This document shows, piece after piece, positions 33,537 through 43,614 of a stretch of DNA of 64,000 nucleotides. Made by a program: the position numbers and the translations under genes. Position 1 is the stretch's first letter, and each line of letters starts with the position of its first letter. The notes under the pieces were generated by a model, which made no database searches, had not been told where the DNA came from, and saw nothing but the letters and a program-made list of their open reading frames with translations. Where the stretch lies: NCBI GenBank assembly GCA_945875845.1, contig CAMCMB010000022.1, positions 1 to 64,000 of the forward strand, read 5' to 3'. Source of the stretch: Pirellula staleyi DSM 6068 (lineage in GTDB: Bacteria > Planctomycetota > Planctomycetia > Pirellulales > Pirellulaceae).

Positions 33537-36404
33537 TTAATAAACATACGCGAACTCGTTGGCGTTGAGCATGACGAGGCAAACATCGGCCAGGGCACGG
33601 GTGCGCACATCGACATCGACGGGTTGAAGGTCGGGGACGAAATCCGCGTAGGCGTGCAGCTTTTCGTTGAAGGAAAACTTCTCACCGGTATTTTCCTCCA
33701 CGGCGTCTCGGCGCACTTCGAGCAGCGGTTTGGACGGTGCAGGCGCTGCTTGGACGAGCGGAATTGTATCCCGCCAGTGGGCGAGGCAGTCACGCTTTTC
33801 CTCCGCGCTCGGCGCACGCGAATACACTAGGGCGAAGAGCCGCTCGATGGCCCTTTCATCCTCGGGCGCTTCCTTGAGCACGCGATGGGCAAGAGCAAGG
33901 GCGCGGGATTGCGTGCTCTGGCCATTGAACAAGCTAAAGACTTGTGGCGTGACGGTGCTGGCCTCGCGCCGCTCGCAGGAGAAGTCCGGAGCCGGCGCAT
34001 TGAAAACCTCCAGCATCGGGTCTGTGAGGCCGCGCAGTTTCAGGGCGTAGAGTGAGCGTCGGTGGCGCTGATCAGGCTTGGGATTGGGCACCCAGGCGGA
34101 GGCAAAGGTGCCCATGACCTGGCGCGGCTGCAGGGCGGCTTCTTGGTTGATCTCAGGCCGGTTCGGGATGCCTCCGAGGGTGCGGTTCAGTTCGCCCGTG
34201 GCGGCGAGCATGGCATCCCGCAGCTCTTCCGCGCTGAGGCGGCGCGGCTGAAAGACGGCGTAGCTGGTGCCGAGGGCGTCTTTCTCCCGCAGGGTCTTCA
34301 AATCAGGATGCGTGGCGCCGCAGCGATAGGCCTCCGAGGTCATGATGATGCGGTGCAGTGCCTTGAAGCTCCATCCGCTCTCCACAAACTTCGCCGCGAG
34401 CCAGTCCAGCAGTTCGGGGTGAGTGGGCTTTTTGCCGGTGCTGCCGAAGTTGTTCGGATTCCCCGCGAGCGGCTGGCCGAAGTGCCACATCCACACGCGA
34501 TTCACAATGGCCCTCGTGGTCAGAGGGTTGTCCGAGCTGGCGACCCACTCGGCGAAAGCTTTGCGACGGCCTTCGATGGTGTCGGGGATGGGCGTCTTTT
34601 GCACGGAGCCGAGAACGCTGAGCACTCCGGGCTTGACCTTGGTGCCGGAGGCAAAGGGATCGCCACCGGTGAGGATGCAGGTCTCTTCCAGTTCGCCCGC
34701 GCTCATCCGGTCGGCGGGCATGCGCAGCGGGGCAAAGACGGTTTTGTATTGCCGGGTGCGACCGCCATAGACCGCGAGAGCATAGGGTTCATAGCGATCC
34801 AGTTCCCACCGGAGCCGCTCCAAGCCTTTTCGCGCCACCCGTTCCATGCCGAACTGTTCAGGCGTGAAACCGACCAGTTTCGGGGGGAAGTCGCCTTCCG
34901 GCACCCCGGCGTTGGTGAGCGCATTTCGTGCGGCGAGGAACAGATCCGAATACTTGCCGAGTTTCTTGGCAAGTTTCAGGGTGGCGCCTTGCTTGGGAGT
35001 CGCGGGATTTCGTGCGGCCTCGACGGCGGCATTCCACTTGGTCGGGTCCTTGTCGTTGTCCTTGAACCAAAGCGTGGCGTTTTTCAGCAATACGGCGTCC
35101 AGCTTCGTGAGGACGGACTCATGCTCCGCCAAGCTCTTTTCCAGATAGACGCGCTCTTCGAAGCCCTGCGTGTTCTCTATCGGAAGAAAAGGAGCGGCCC
35201 GTTCCGAGAGCTGGGTCGTCGCAAACACCGCCTGAATCGAGTAGTAATCATGCGTGGGCACCGGATCGAACTTGTGGTCGTGACAGCGGGCGCACTGCAG
35301 CGAATGCGCAAGGAAGGTCTCTCCCACGCTGTTGGTCACATCATCGAGGAAACGCTGGCGGGCGATCTTCTCGACCTCCATACCGGTCAGCTCCCAAGGC
35401 CCCGTTCGGAGGAATCCCGTGGCGATGATCTTCTCAGGGTCGTTTGGGTCGATCTCGTCCCCGGCAATCTGCTCTTTGATGAATTGATCATAGGGCTTGT
35501 CGCCATTGAAGGCGCGTACGACGTAATCGCGATAGCGCCAGGCATTCCCACGCTCGTAGTCATTCGAGAAGCCCGATGAATCGGCGTAGCGGGTGATGTC
35601 CAGCCAGTGCTGCGCCATGCGCTCGCCATAATGCGAAGAGTCGAGCAGGCGGTCGATGAGTGCCTTCACCGCCGCGTTCGCATTCATCGAGTAATCGAGC
35701 CCGAACGCAGCGACCTCTTCCGGCGTCGGCGGTAGTCCAGTGAGGTCAAACGAGGCGCGGCGGATGAACGTGCGGGCATCGGCGTCGGGCGCTGGCTCAA
35801 TCCCGGCAGGCATCTTCGCCGTGATGAGAATATCCACAGGATGTTCGCCCGGCGGATTGCGGATTTCGGGCCGCTTCACTGGTGCATAGCCCCAGAGCGC
35901 CTCCGGCTTGTATTTCCGGTTCGCCCACTCGGGCGACAGTGCGCCGGTCGTCTTCACGGCGATGCCATCTTCGGCGGACCACTTGTCTTCGTTGGCTTTG
36001 GCGATTTCCTTTTGCCGAGCCATATCCGGCCACGGTGCGCCGCCTGCGATCCAGTCCTTGAGCCAGCCGAGTTGGTCGGCATAAAGCGTGTCCGCCTCCT
36101 TTGGCGGCATGGCTTCCCAGTCCTCGTGCGTTCGGGTCGCGGCGAGGTAAAGCGGACTTTCCTCCGGCTTGCCCGGCACGAGAGAAGGCTCGCCACTTTC
36201 GCCACCCTTTAACGCGGCAGCACGAGATCGTAGGTCGAGATCTCCTTTGACCATCGATTCGTCATTGCCGTGGCATGCGAGACACTTCTCATGAAGGAGC
36301 GGTACGATTCGGCGCACGAAGAGTTGCTCTGTTTTGTCATCCGCCGCTAGTGAAGAAGCGGTGATGAGCAACAGAAGAACAGGAACGGAGATTGGCGTTT
36401 TCAT
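33537..36404 (-). CDS. PSCyt1-DUF1549-DUF1553 exported protein, copy 2
   Basis: 955 residues. A signal peptide (ISVPVLLLLITASSLAADD) leads to the cytochrome-type motif CLACHG at about residue 41. DUF1549 contains RRASFDLTGLPPTPEEVA and CARCHDHKFDPVPTHDYY. DUF1553 begins NPLTTRAIVNRVWMWHFGQP. The function is unproven. The sequence is visibly GC-richer than the PSCyt1 genes at 17.9 and 43.6 kb, suggesting a different origin, perhaps verrucomicrobial. It is first in a two-gene unit with DUF1501. Confidence 0.93.
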   Translation of the reverse strand: MKTPISVPVLLLLITASSLAADDKTEQLFVRRIVPLLHEKCLACHGNDESMVKGDLDLRSRAAALKGGESGEPSLVPGKPEESPLYLAATRTHEDWEAMPPKEADTLYADQLGWLKDWIAGGAPWPDMARQKEIAKANEDKWSAEDGIAVKTTGALSPEWANRKYKPEALWGYAPVKRPEIRNPPGEHPVDILITAKMPAGIEPAPDADARTFIRRASFDLTGLPPTPEEVAAFGLDYSMNANAAVKALIDRLLDSSHYGERMAQHWLDITRYADSSGFSNDYERGNAWRYRDYVVRAFNGDKPYDQFIKEQIAGDEIDPNDPEKIIATGFLRTGPWELTGMEVEKIARQRFLDDVTNSVGETFLAHSLQCARCHDHKFDPVPTHDYYSIQAVFATTQLSERAAPFLPIENTQGFEERVYLEKSLAEHESVLTKLDAVLLKNATLWFKDNDKDPTKWNAAVEAARNPATPKQGATLKLAKKLGKYSDLFLAARNALTNAGVPEGDFPPKLVGFTPEQFGMERVARKGLERLRWELDRYEPYALAVYGGRTRQYKTVFAPLRMPADRMSAGELEETCILTGGDPFASGTKVKPGVLSVLGSVQKTPIPDTIEGRRKAFAEWVASSDNPLTTRAIVNRVWMWHFGQPLAGNPNNFGSTGKKPTHPELLDWLAAKFVESGWSFKALHRIIMTSEAYRCGATHPDLKTLREKDALGTSYAVFQPRRLSAEELRDAMLAATGELNRTLGGIPNRPEINQEAALQPRQVMGTFASAWVPNPKPDQRHRRSLYALKLRGLTDPMLEVFNAPAPDFSCERREASTVTPQVFSLFNGQSTQSRALALAHRVLKEAPEDERAIERLFALVYSRAPSAEEKRDCLAHWRDTIPLVQAAPAPSKPLLEVRRDAVEENTGEKFSFNEKLHAYADFVPDLQPVDVDVRTRALADVCLVMLNANEFAYVY

Positions 36405-36437
36405 TCGGTTGGCTCCATGGGGGCAGGGTTCACAGCT

Positions 36438-36905
36438 TCACCGCAAGCAGTGACGCACACATCGAAGGCTCTTTTTTCCACCCAGGAAAGCGTGTGGAGC
36501 CTGTGGGATCAAGGTCAGGTTGGTGGCGATGCCAAGCGCCTTGAGATCGCGACGTGGTTCCTTGGCATGGGTGCTTTCATGATCGCCATCACCCGACATG
36601 AAGGCGAGCGCTTGGGCCAGCGGCGTCGTGACGTAGCCGTTGGAGAAAAGAACGCCGCCCGCCGCAAACGCGTCGAGGTGCGGCTTCGGGATTTCCTTCC
36701 CGCCGTAGCAACCGGCTTCACCATAGCCTAAGTCGTCGGCGACGATGAAAAGGATGTTGGGTTTCCTTCTCGGCGCTTCCTCGCCGTGAAGCGCGTCCAG
36801 TGGCGCGAGCAGCAAGGCTGCGAGCAGCAGGGCTGCGACGAGGGGGGCTGCGAGGAGGGGGCGACAGAAAAATTGAATACAGAAAGACAGTGTCGTGGGA
36901 TTCAT
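36438..36905 (-). pseudogene. Chimeric remnant: sulfatase N-terminus joined to esterase C-terminus
   Basis: 155 codons from the ATG at 36905 with a signal peptide (LVAALLLAALLLAPLDALHG). The first sulfatase block is intact (KPNILFIVADDLGYGEAG, then DAFAAGGVLFSNGYVTTP), but the sequence jumps where the C-x-P-S-R active-site motif should come. After about 25 unclear residues it continues with LGIATNLTLIPQAPHAFLG, the catalytic-histidine end of an alpha/beta-hydrolase esterase. Just beyond, a run of six A's marks a frameshift: another frame continues with FDVCVTACGEAVNPAP. The product cannot be a working sulfatase or esterase. Confidence 0.8.
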
Positions 36906-36925
36906 CGGTAGTGCGGTGACGGTGT

Positions 36926-37648
36926 TCACTTCTTGGAAAACTCAGGTTTGATCGCCGGTGCTTCTTCCCTGGGAAGGTGGCGACGAAGAGACTCGATGTC
37001 GGGGCGTTGGGCGGGGTCGGCGGCAAGGTTGGTCCATTCGTTCGGGTCGACGTTGTGATTGTACAGTTCCGGCGTTAGTCGGTCTTCTTCGCGAAGGGCT
37101 GTGATGTCTTGCTCGATCAACTCGTCAGGCTTTTTCGCGATTGCCGTTCGTTCGAACAGCAAGTGCCCGATCTTGTGTCGCAGGGTGCGCACGCTCCAGC
37201 GTTCGACACGGCAAAGTTCGGCGTAGAATTCGCGATTTAGCCCTTTTTCCAATGTTATTAGCTCGACGAAATGGCTCCAGCTCAATTGTCGCGACAGGGT
37301 CGCGACAATCTCCAACTCCGGAAAGACCTCGGCAAACCGCAGCATTTGGAAGAGATTCCGACGACCGAATCCCCTACCGTACTCCTCCGTCAATTGTGCA
37401 GACAGTGTCTGCACAATCTCCTTTCCGTACTCTGCCTGCTCATTTTGAAGCACATCCGAGCGAATACGCTGGCCGATCTGCCAATACATTACGACCAACG
37501 TTGAATTGACAGCACGTGCGGTTTGCTCGCGAGCAGATTCGATCAGGCCTCGAATATCGCCCAGCAACGCCGAAACGTTGAAAACGCTTTGATTCGGCCC
37601 CTTCGATTGCTCAGTCAAATCCGTCGTCTTCGATTTCTTTTTACTCAT
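36926..37648 (-). CDS. Chimeric frame: DUF1016 N-terminal domain joined to a sulfatase C-terminal tail
   Basis: 240 residues. Residues 1 to about 190 match the DUF1016/YhcG N-terminal domain (VVMYWQIGQRIRSDV, GFGRRNLFQMLRFAEVFPE, LSWSHFVELI, REFYAELCRVERWSVRTL). At LREEDRLTPEL, where the PDDEXK-type C-terminal domain should begin, the sequence becomes YNHNVDPNEWTNLAADP, the characteristic end of iduronate-sulfatase-like enzymes. The nuclease domain is absent, so any DNA-processing role is doubtful. The stop lies just before the sulfatase-start remnant. Confidence 0.8.
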   Translation of the reverse strand: MSKKKSKTTDLTEQSKGPNQSVFNVSALLGDIRGLIESAREQTARAVNSTLVVMYWQIGQRIRSDVLQNEQAEYGKEIVQTLSAQLTEEYGRGFGRRNLFQMLRFAEVFPELEIVATLSRQLSWSHFVELITLEKGLNREFYAELCRVERWSVRTLRHKIGHLLFERTAIAKKPDELIEQDITALREEDRLTPELYNHNVDPNEWTNLAADPAQRPDIESLRRHLPREEAPAIKPEFSKK

Positions 37649-37681
37649 CTAATCCCCTAATCCCCGATCCCAACTTCGTTG

Positions 37682-37951
37682 CTATGAGAAGCCATTTTTG
37701 GCTAGTCCGGACCATTGTTCGCCGGTGAATGGGTCGGCATCGATTTCGCGTTCCCAGAGCACTTCCAGCGGTTGCCCCTGTGCGTCGTCTTCGATGCAAG
37801 AGAGCCGAACGAGCGTGCTATCGGATTTTCGCCGCGACCGAACGACTTCCTCTACCAGGCAGAACCGCTGCCGAACTCGCACTATTTCGCCGGACGATGG
37901 TATTGAAACGCCCAATAGGCCGGGCATCTCGTTTTCGACTTGTAAATCCAT
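37682..37951 (-). pseudogene. Remnant resembling the start of DISARM drmD (SNF2-like helicase)
   Basis: 89 codons from the ATG at 37951 (a GTG at 38035 would add 28). It reads SGEIVRVRQRFCLVEEVV, then LVRLSCIEDDAQGQPLEVLW and EREIDADPFTGEQWSGLA before a stop. The block 'LVRLSC-DDDAQG-PLEVLWE' is the N-terminal hallmark I associate with DrmD, the helicase of class 1 DISARM; a full protein has around 1000 residues. It lies about 6 kb from the drmB/C-like remnants and on the other strand. Confidence 0.55.
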
Positions 37952-38084
37952 AGCGGTGGCAGGTGCGTGTTGAGTTGGGCATGTGGGCGGTCTTTCTAGG
38001 GTATTCACGTGCTCACGTTTGACCGCAGGTTTCACGATTCTACATCAATTGCTACCTTTTGAGCGGAGGCACACACAACCCTAG

Positions 38085-38133
38085 CGGCTTGTTGAGTTAG
38101 TGAAGTCCGTCGTACCATTAAATCAACAGCCCG
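38085..38133. repeat. Short form of the left-edge palindromic element
   Basis: The sequence begins cggcttgttgagttagtgaa and ends accattaaatcaacagcccg, matching both ends of the element at 113-230 but with the internal part deleted. It lies in the 340-bp gap between the drmD-like remnant and the Uma2 gene, which has no other visible feature. Confidence 0.7.
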
Positions 38134-38292
38134 TGATAGCGAAACCGGAAGTTTTCTCGTCTTCATATTTTTTCGGCAAGATGTTCTTTGGCAACCTAAG
38201 CTTGAACTGCTTGCCACCAATCAACTAGAATGCACCAGGAAGGGTCAATGTCGCGAGGGTGGCAGCAAGTCAATGTTCTTAGGTAGGCAGTT

Positions 38293-38853
38293 ATGAGTAC
38301 TATCGCCAAGCTTAGTGGAAGTGATTTCGACCGCATGGTCTTGCGGGGAGCTTTTGTCGATCTTGCGCCCATAAAGGTGGAGTTGATTTACGGGGAGCTT
38401 CGCTTTATGAATCCAGCAGGTCCGGTGCATGAAGGTGAGATTCAGTTCTTAATGGAGTGGTCCATTCTGCACACGAGTCGGCAAGAGATTATGGTCCGAG
38501 TGCAGTCCAGTATCAATTGCGGCGAGCACCGTCCTGAACCAGACCTTGTATGGTCACGAAGGATGCCAGCCAAGCGAGTACGTCCGACGCATGCAGACGT
38601 GCTCCTATTGATCGAGGTCTCTGATTCCAGCACGGATCATGATTTGGGAGAAAAAGCCAGGCTATATGCCGAGCATGACATACAGGAGTATTGGGTCGTC
38701 GATGTCCAGGCCGAACAAGTTCACGTTCACCGAACGCCGAGTCAAGGAAAGTACCAATCGATCCAGTCGTTTCACAAATCCGCCTTGATCAGTCCTCTCT
38801 GCCAGCCAGCCGCGACGCTACCGCTTGCTGAATTATTCGACCTCGATTCATAA
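38293..38853 (+). CDS. Uma2-family (DUF820) PD-(D/E)XK endonuclease
   Basis: 186 residues. The nuclease core is complete: VELIYGELRFMNPAGPVHEG near residue 36, RPEPDLVWSRR, LLLIEVSDSSTDHDLGEKARLYAEHDIQEYWVVD (quoted here in shortened sense: the E-V-S-D and the following K, then the EYWVVD strand). Uma2 genes are numerous in planctomycetes and cyanobacteria and their cellular role is not established. It is a single gene, divergent from the drmD-like remnant. Confidence 0.88.
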   Translation: MSTIAKLSGSDFDRMVLRGAFVDLAPIKVELIYGELRFMNPAGPVHEGEIQFLMEWSILHTSRQEIMVRVQSSINCGEHRPEPDLVWSRRMPAKRVRPTHADVLLLIEVSDSSTDHDLGEKARLYAEHDIQEYWVVDVQAEQVHVHRTPSQGKYQSIQSFHKSALISPLCQPAATLPLAELFDLDS

Positions 38854-39084
38854 GCGGGGATTGTGTTTGGCTAACCTGAAGCTCATGGTCAAAAGTCGAG
38901 ATGAGTTGCGAGGAAGATGTTCAGAGAATTTTAGCAACCAGACACGACGCGTTACCGGTGAAGACTCGACTCCGTTGGCTGTGGTCGTGAGAATGCTTGC
39001 ATGGCCCAGCATTCCGCGGCGTGGTGAATCATCAGGCAAGCTGACGCGTTGTAAGCGATCGCCGCGAACCTCGGGTAGTTACGA

Positions 39085-40506
39085 CTAACTTAAAAAATCT
39101 TGGACGACTTCGCCGTGGACATCGGTGAGTCGGAAGTCGCGACCTTGAAAACGGTATGTGAGCTTGCGATGATCGATGCCAAGCAGGTGAAGTATCGTTG
39201 CTTGTAGATCATGAACATGGACTGGTTTCGATACGATGTTGTAACTGTGCTCGTCGGTCTCGCCGAAGACCAATCCCGGCTTTACTCCACCGCCTGCCAT
39301 CCACAGGCTAAAGCAACGGGGATGATGATCGCGGCCATAGTTATCGCGTGTAAGTTGCCCTTGGCTGTAAATCGTCCGCCCAAACTCGCCACCCCAGACG
39401 ACCAGGGTGTCGTCAAGTAATCCACATCGCTCAAGATCCTGAATGAGGGCCGCAGACGCCTGGTCGGTGTCGCTGCACTGACCTCGAATCTGTTTTGGCA
39501 GATAACCGTGTTGATCCCAGCCCATATGGTATAGCTGAACAAAGCGGACTCCGCGTTCTACAAGACGACGAGCCAGTAGGCAATTCGATGCGAACGTTCC
39601 TCGAATCTTCGCCTGAGGCCCGTAGGCATCGATGGTGGCTGCCGTCTCGTTCGAAAAATCGAGTAACTCAGGAACCGCAGTCTGCATCCGATACGCAAGC
39701 TCATATTGTTCGATGCGAGTCGCAATCTCGGGGTCCTGATAACTGCTGAACTTATGCTGATTCAACGACTTCAGGTCGTCCAACATGTTACGACGAAGCG
39801 TCGCATCCACCCCGGGCGGATTCGAAAGATAGGCAACGGGATCGGCATTGCTAAGAAATTTAACCCCCTGATATTGCGATGGCAGAAAACCGCTTCCCCA
39901 CAATCGGTCGTACAGAGGCTGGCAATTGGGTCGTCCACTACCGCGTGAAAGCATAACCACAAACGCGGGAAGATTTTGGTTTTCACTCCCCAAGCCATAA
40001 GACATCCAAGCACCGATGCTTGGTCGCCCTGGCTGTTGTGAGCCTGTTTGAACGAAGGTGACCGCTGGATCGTGATTAATCGCTTCCGTGTGCATCGATC
40101 GAATGATGCAGAGTTTATCAACGATCTTCGATGTGTGAGGCAAGAGTTCACTGATCCAGGCCCCGGACTGTCCATGCTGTGCGAACTTAAAGAGCGATGG
40201 CGCAATAGGGAAGCGACTCTGCCCCGACGTCATCGTCGTGAACCGTTGGCCATTGCGGACCGATTCAGGCAAGTCTTGATCGTAGAACTTGGCCATCGCA
40301 GGTTTGTAGTCGAACATGTCCATTTGCGATGGACCACCCGATTGAAATAAATAGATAACTCGCTTCGCCTTCGGTGGAACATCGGGCGGGCGAGCCAACG
40401 AGGCTGATTGGCCGCTGGCAAGTGACTCGTCTGCCGCTAGCAACGAGTTCAATGCTACGAATCCTAATCCGGCAGAGCCATGTGCAAAAAAATGCCGTCG
40501 TTGCAT
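39085..40506 (-). CDS. DUF1501 family exported protein, copy 4
   Basis: 473 residues. The N-terminus ([20 protein letters not shown]) is a weak twin-arginine type signal. The core has [18 protein letters not shown] at about 55-72, [13 protein letters not shown], and [17 protein letters not shown]. The first motif has DYKP in place of DPKP. It lies six bases after its PSCyt1 partner. Confidence 0.93.
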   Translation of the reverse strand: MQRRHFFAHGSAGLGFVALNSLLAADESLASGQSASLARPPDVPPKAKRVIYLFQSGGPSQMDMFDYKPAMAKFYDQDLPESVRNGQRFTTMTSGQSRFPIAPSLFKFAQHGQSGAWISELLPHTSKIVDKLCIIRSMHTEAINHDPAVTFVQTGSQQPGRPSIGAWMSYGLGSENQNLPAFVVMLSRGSGRPNCQPLYDRLWGSGFLPSQYQGVKFLSNADPVAYLSNPPGVDATLRRNMLDDLKSLNQHKFSSYQDPEIATRIEQYELAYRMQTAVPELLDFSNETAATIDAYGPQAKIRGTFASNCLLARRLVERGVRFVQLYHMGWDQHGYLPKQIRGQCSDTDQASAALIQDLERCGLLDDTLVVWGGEFGRTIYSQGQLTRDNYGRDHHPRCFSLWMAGGGVKPGLVFGETDEHSYNIVSKPVHVHDLQATILHLLGIDHRKLTYRFQGRDFRLTDVHGEVVQDFLS

Positions 40507-40512
40507 CGAAAT

Positions 40513-43500
40513 CTATTCCTTAGTGAGCGTCTCATCGAGATTGAGGATCAGCGATACGAGTGTCGTGCGTGCTGCCAATTCAATGGCATCCAGCCCTGCA
40601 TCGACCGGAGATTCTCCGACATGAATTAGCTCTTGGGCTGCGGTCGGCAAACGCTGAAAATGAGCGCGATAGTTTATCAGTGAGCCTTGCAGTTGTTGGT
40701 TCTCTGCCGCGTCTGGAGACCGAGCCAGAATTCTGCGAAAGATCCATTGCGTGACATCTGCATCGGATTCGAATTGGCTTGATAGACCCATCGATTGGCT
40801 AGCCAGGGCACGAGCCGTCTCGACGTACGTTGGGTCGTTGAGCATCGTGAGTGCTTGAAGGGGCGTGTTGGTGAGGCGTCGCTTGACACTACAGACTTCG
40901 CGATCAGCGGTGTCAAAAATCATCATCGATGGGGGCGGAACTGCTCGCTTCCAATAGGTGTAAATGCTTCGGCGGTAGAGGCTTGAGCCAGTGTCCTGAC
41001 GATAGCGAGTCGTGTTACTGTTGATTCCCGCCACGCCTTCCCAAAGCCCTGCTGGCTGATAGGGTTTGACGGGTGGACCACCGAGCGCGGGTACCAAAAG
41101 GCCACTGACGGACAATGCCTGATCGCGAAGCAAATGGGCTGCGAGACGAAAACGTGGGCCGCGAGAAAGCCAGCGATTCTCAGGGTCAAGCTCAAGGGCA
41201 CGTGGGTTGGTTTTCGACGACTGTCGATAGGTCTCGCTTAGGACCATCAATCGCTGCATGGCCTTCACATCCCAATTCGAATCGATGAATTCTGATGCCA
41301 GCCAGTCGAGCAGCTCTGGATGGCTTGGCCACTCGCCTTGAGTACCAAAATCTTCAGTCGTCTTCACTAAACCTGTCCCAAAGTACATTTGCCAGTAGCG
41401 ATTCACAGCTACTCTCGCCGTCAAAGGGTGATTGCGATCGACGATCCAACGAGCTAGATCCAGCCGATTGAGCAATCTGTTTTTCTCAATCTCAGGCAAA
41501 CTAGTCTCAGGCAAGCTAGCAGGAGTCGACGCGACAACACGTTCCCCCGGTTTGTCATAGGCTCCTCGCAGATGGATGAATGTCTGGCGCGGCGTGTCGA
41601 GCTCTTTCATCACCATGATGTTCACAGTTGATCGTTCGAGCAATTCCTTTTCATGCTGCTCTGCCTGTTCCCGTTTCAATCGCAAGGTCTTGAGAAGCGT
41701 ATCTGTCGACAAACGTAGGAATGCATCGACAAGTTGCTGCTGTTGCTCGGCCGTCCGATGGCCCGGTAAGACGCGAACTGCTTCGACCAGCGAACTCGGA
41801 AACCAATCGTCAGATTCAAGCACCGGTTGATCACCCGAACTCAAAGCAAAGCGGAAGCGACCGATGATCGATTGCTCTTCCTTCGCTTCGTAACGAAGTC
41901 GAAGTGTCAGGTAACTTCCGGGTTTGCCCTCGATGCTTTGATCAAGCAAAAACAGGGCGCGATGTTGATTTGCCGGCAAGTTCGGATCCGTCGACCACCC
42001 CGTATTCGTATTCTGATCCAAACAGCCTGCGACGCTCCAAGACAATCTCGATGAAGCGGCGGTGGCTGAGCGTATTTCAAGTTTCCTGGCAGCCTGGTCT
42101 CGTTCGTTGAGTTCAACTTCGAAACCGGACAAGACAAAACTCCCATCAAAGCTGCGGGCAAACGCCGCTTGGTTGAGCGATTCGTGCGGCAGAGCCTCCA
42201 ATCGAATCGCTCGCGTCCAACCCGATTCGATCGGAATACGAATCGATTGAACATCATTGAGAGGGTTGTCACCGTGTACTAAGACCGAACGATCGGCAAG
42301 CACCGTAAAGTTCATTTTGTTGGCGGACATCAGCTCCGTGGGCTCAGGAACGATCCAAAGCGTATCGGACATGGCTGTATCCAAGATTGCAGAGACTCGT
42401 TCTTCCCAGGCCAAACGATCTTGCCGCAGTTCGTCCGCGCGCTCCGCAAGGCGATTTCGAAGCTCAGCAACCCGCACTCGCTGTCTTGCAAGTTCCGCGT
42501 CCAGGCCGGGAACACTGACCGTCATCTGGGGAGTCGGGCTGGGACCAACGCCGTCGACTCCCTTCTCGTCGATGCTATTAAAGAACGCGAACAGTTGGAA
42601 GTATTCTTTCTGCGTGATCGGATCAAACTTATGATCGTGACATCGAGCACACCCGACGGTCAAACCAAGCCAAACAGTAGCTGTGGTGTCAAGACGATCC
42701 GCAGCGTATTCGGCGAGATACTCTTCCTCGATCGAGCCTGCCTCGGCGTTGATTCGATGATTGCGATGGAAGCCCGTTGCGATACGTTGCAAATCGTTGG
42801 CGTTAGGCAGCAGGTCACCCGCCAACTGCTCGATGGTGAACTGATCGAACGGCATATTTTGGTTGATCGCGTTCACGACCCAATCTCGCCAAGGCCACAT
42901 CGATCGATGGTTGTCTTTTTGATAGCCGTGCGTATCCGCATAACGCGCTGCATCCAGCCATGGCAATGCCATGCGTTCGCCGAAGTGTGGCGACTGTAAC
43001 AGACGATCGACTACCTTTTCGTAAGCTTTGTCCGATTTGTCACTCAGGAAGTTATCTACTTCCTCAAGAGTTGGCGGTAAACCGGTAAGATCAAGCGTAA
43101 CTCGACGAATCAGCGTCGTCCGATCCGCTTCGGGCGATGGCTTGAGTCCCTGCTCGTCGAGTTTCTCAAGAATAAAGGCATCGATAGGATTTGGGCTTGG
43201 ACTTTTGCCGGGCTGGGTTCTTTTGGGGGCGATCCAAGACCAGTGCTTTTCAAATGCTGCCCCTTCGACGACCCAACGTTTCAGAAGTTCTTTGTCCTTG
43301 GTTGACAGAGCCTTGTTGGAATCGGGTGGAGGCATTACGACGTCGGGAGCGACGGAGAGAATTCGCTCGATCAACAAGCTCTCATCCAGTGAGCCTGGAA
43401 CGACAACGTGATTTGCGCGTTGGCCCTCTTCTGTATCCAGTCGCATTTCGGCTTTGCGATTCGCGTTGTCCTGGCCATGGCAAAAAAAGCAGTTATTAGA

Positions 43501-43614
43501 AAGTATCGGTCGTATATCGCGATTGAAGGAAATGCGAGTCGGCTCATCCGCGCGATTGGGTAGCTGCAAACCTGATACGGCAATCAGTGCGATGATTACA
43601 AATCGGACTTTCAT
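40513..43614 (-). CDS. PSCyt1-DUF1549-DUF1553 exported protein, copy 3 (long form)
   Basis: 1033 residues. The signal peptide (VIIALIAVSGLQLPNRA) is followed by CFFCHG (PSCyt1), RRVTLDLTGLPPTLEEVDNF (DUF1549), CARCHDHKFDPITQKEYF and, after an extra roughly 240-residue insert, DUF1553 (HPLTARVAVNRYWQMYFG). The insert contains a beta-rich stretch (RLSWSVAGCLDQNTNTGWST) that looks like a discoidin/F5-8 type carbohydrate-binding module, often found in this position in long-form proteins. The other two copies lack it. Confidence 0.92.
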   Translation of the reverse strand: MKVRFVIIALIAVSGLQLPNRADEPTRISFNRDIRPILSNNCFFCHGQDNANRKAEMRLDTEEGQRANHVVVPGSLDESLLIERILSVAPDVVMPPPDSNKALSTKDKELLKRWVVEGAAFEKHWSWIAPKRTQPGKSPSPNPIDAFILEKLDEQGLKPSPEADRTTLIRRVTLDLTGLPPTLEEVDNFLSDKSDKAYEKVVDRLLQSPHFGERMALPWLDAARYADTHGYQKDNHRSMWPWRDWVVNAINQNMPFDQFTIEQLAGDLLPNANDLQRIATGFHRNHRINAEAGSIEEEYLAEYAADRLDTTATVWLGLTVGCARCHDHKFDPITQKEYFQLFAFFNSIDEKGVDGVGPSPTPQMTVSVPGLDAELARQRVRVAELRNRLAERADELRQDRLAWEERVSAILDTAMSDTLWIVPEPTELMSANKMNFTVLADRSVLVHGDNPLNDVQSIRIPIESGWTRAIRLEALPHESLNQAAFARSFDGSFVLSGFEVELNERDQAARKLEIRSATAASSRLSWSVAGCLDQNTNTGWSTDPNLPANQHRALFLLDQSIEGKPGSYLTLRLRYEAKEEQSIIGRFRFALSSGDQPVLESDDWFPSSLVEAVRVLPGHRTAEQQQQLVDAFLRLSTDTLLKTLRLKREQAEQHEKELLERSTVNIMVMKELDTPRQTFIHLRGAYDKPGERVVASTPASLPETSLPEIEKNRLLNRLDLARWIVDRNHPLTARVAVNRYWQMYFGTGLVKTTEDFGTQGEWPSHPELLDWLASEFIDSNWDVKAMQRLMVLSETYRQSSKTNPRALELDPENRWLSRGPRFRLAAHLLRDQALSVSGLLVPALGGPPVKPYQPAGLWEGVAGINSNTTRYRQDTGSSLYRRSIYTYWKRAVPPPSMMIFDTADREVCSVKRRLTNTPLQALTMLNDPTYVETARALASQSMGLSSQFESDADVTQWIFRRILARSPDAAENQQLQGSLINYRAHFQRLPTAAQELIHVGESPVDAGLDAIELAARTTLVSLILNLDETLTKE

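Noticed and set aside
34062-35579. 505-codon plus-strand open frame
   Set aside because: Antisense to a PSCyt1-DUF1549-DUF1553 gene with intact heme and domain motifs; long antisense frames are expected in GC-rich coding DNA.
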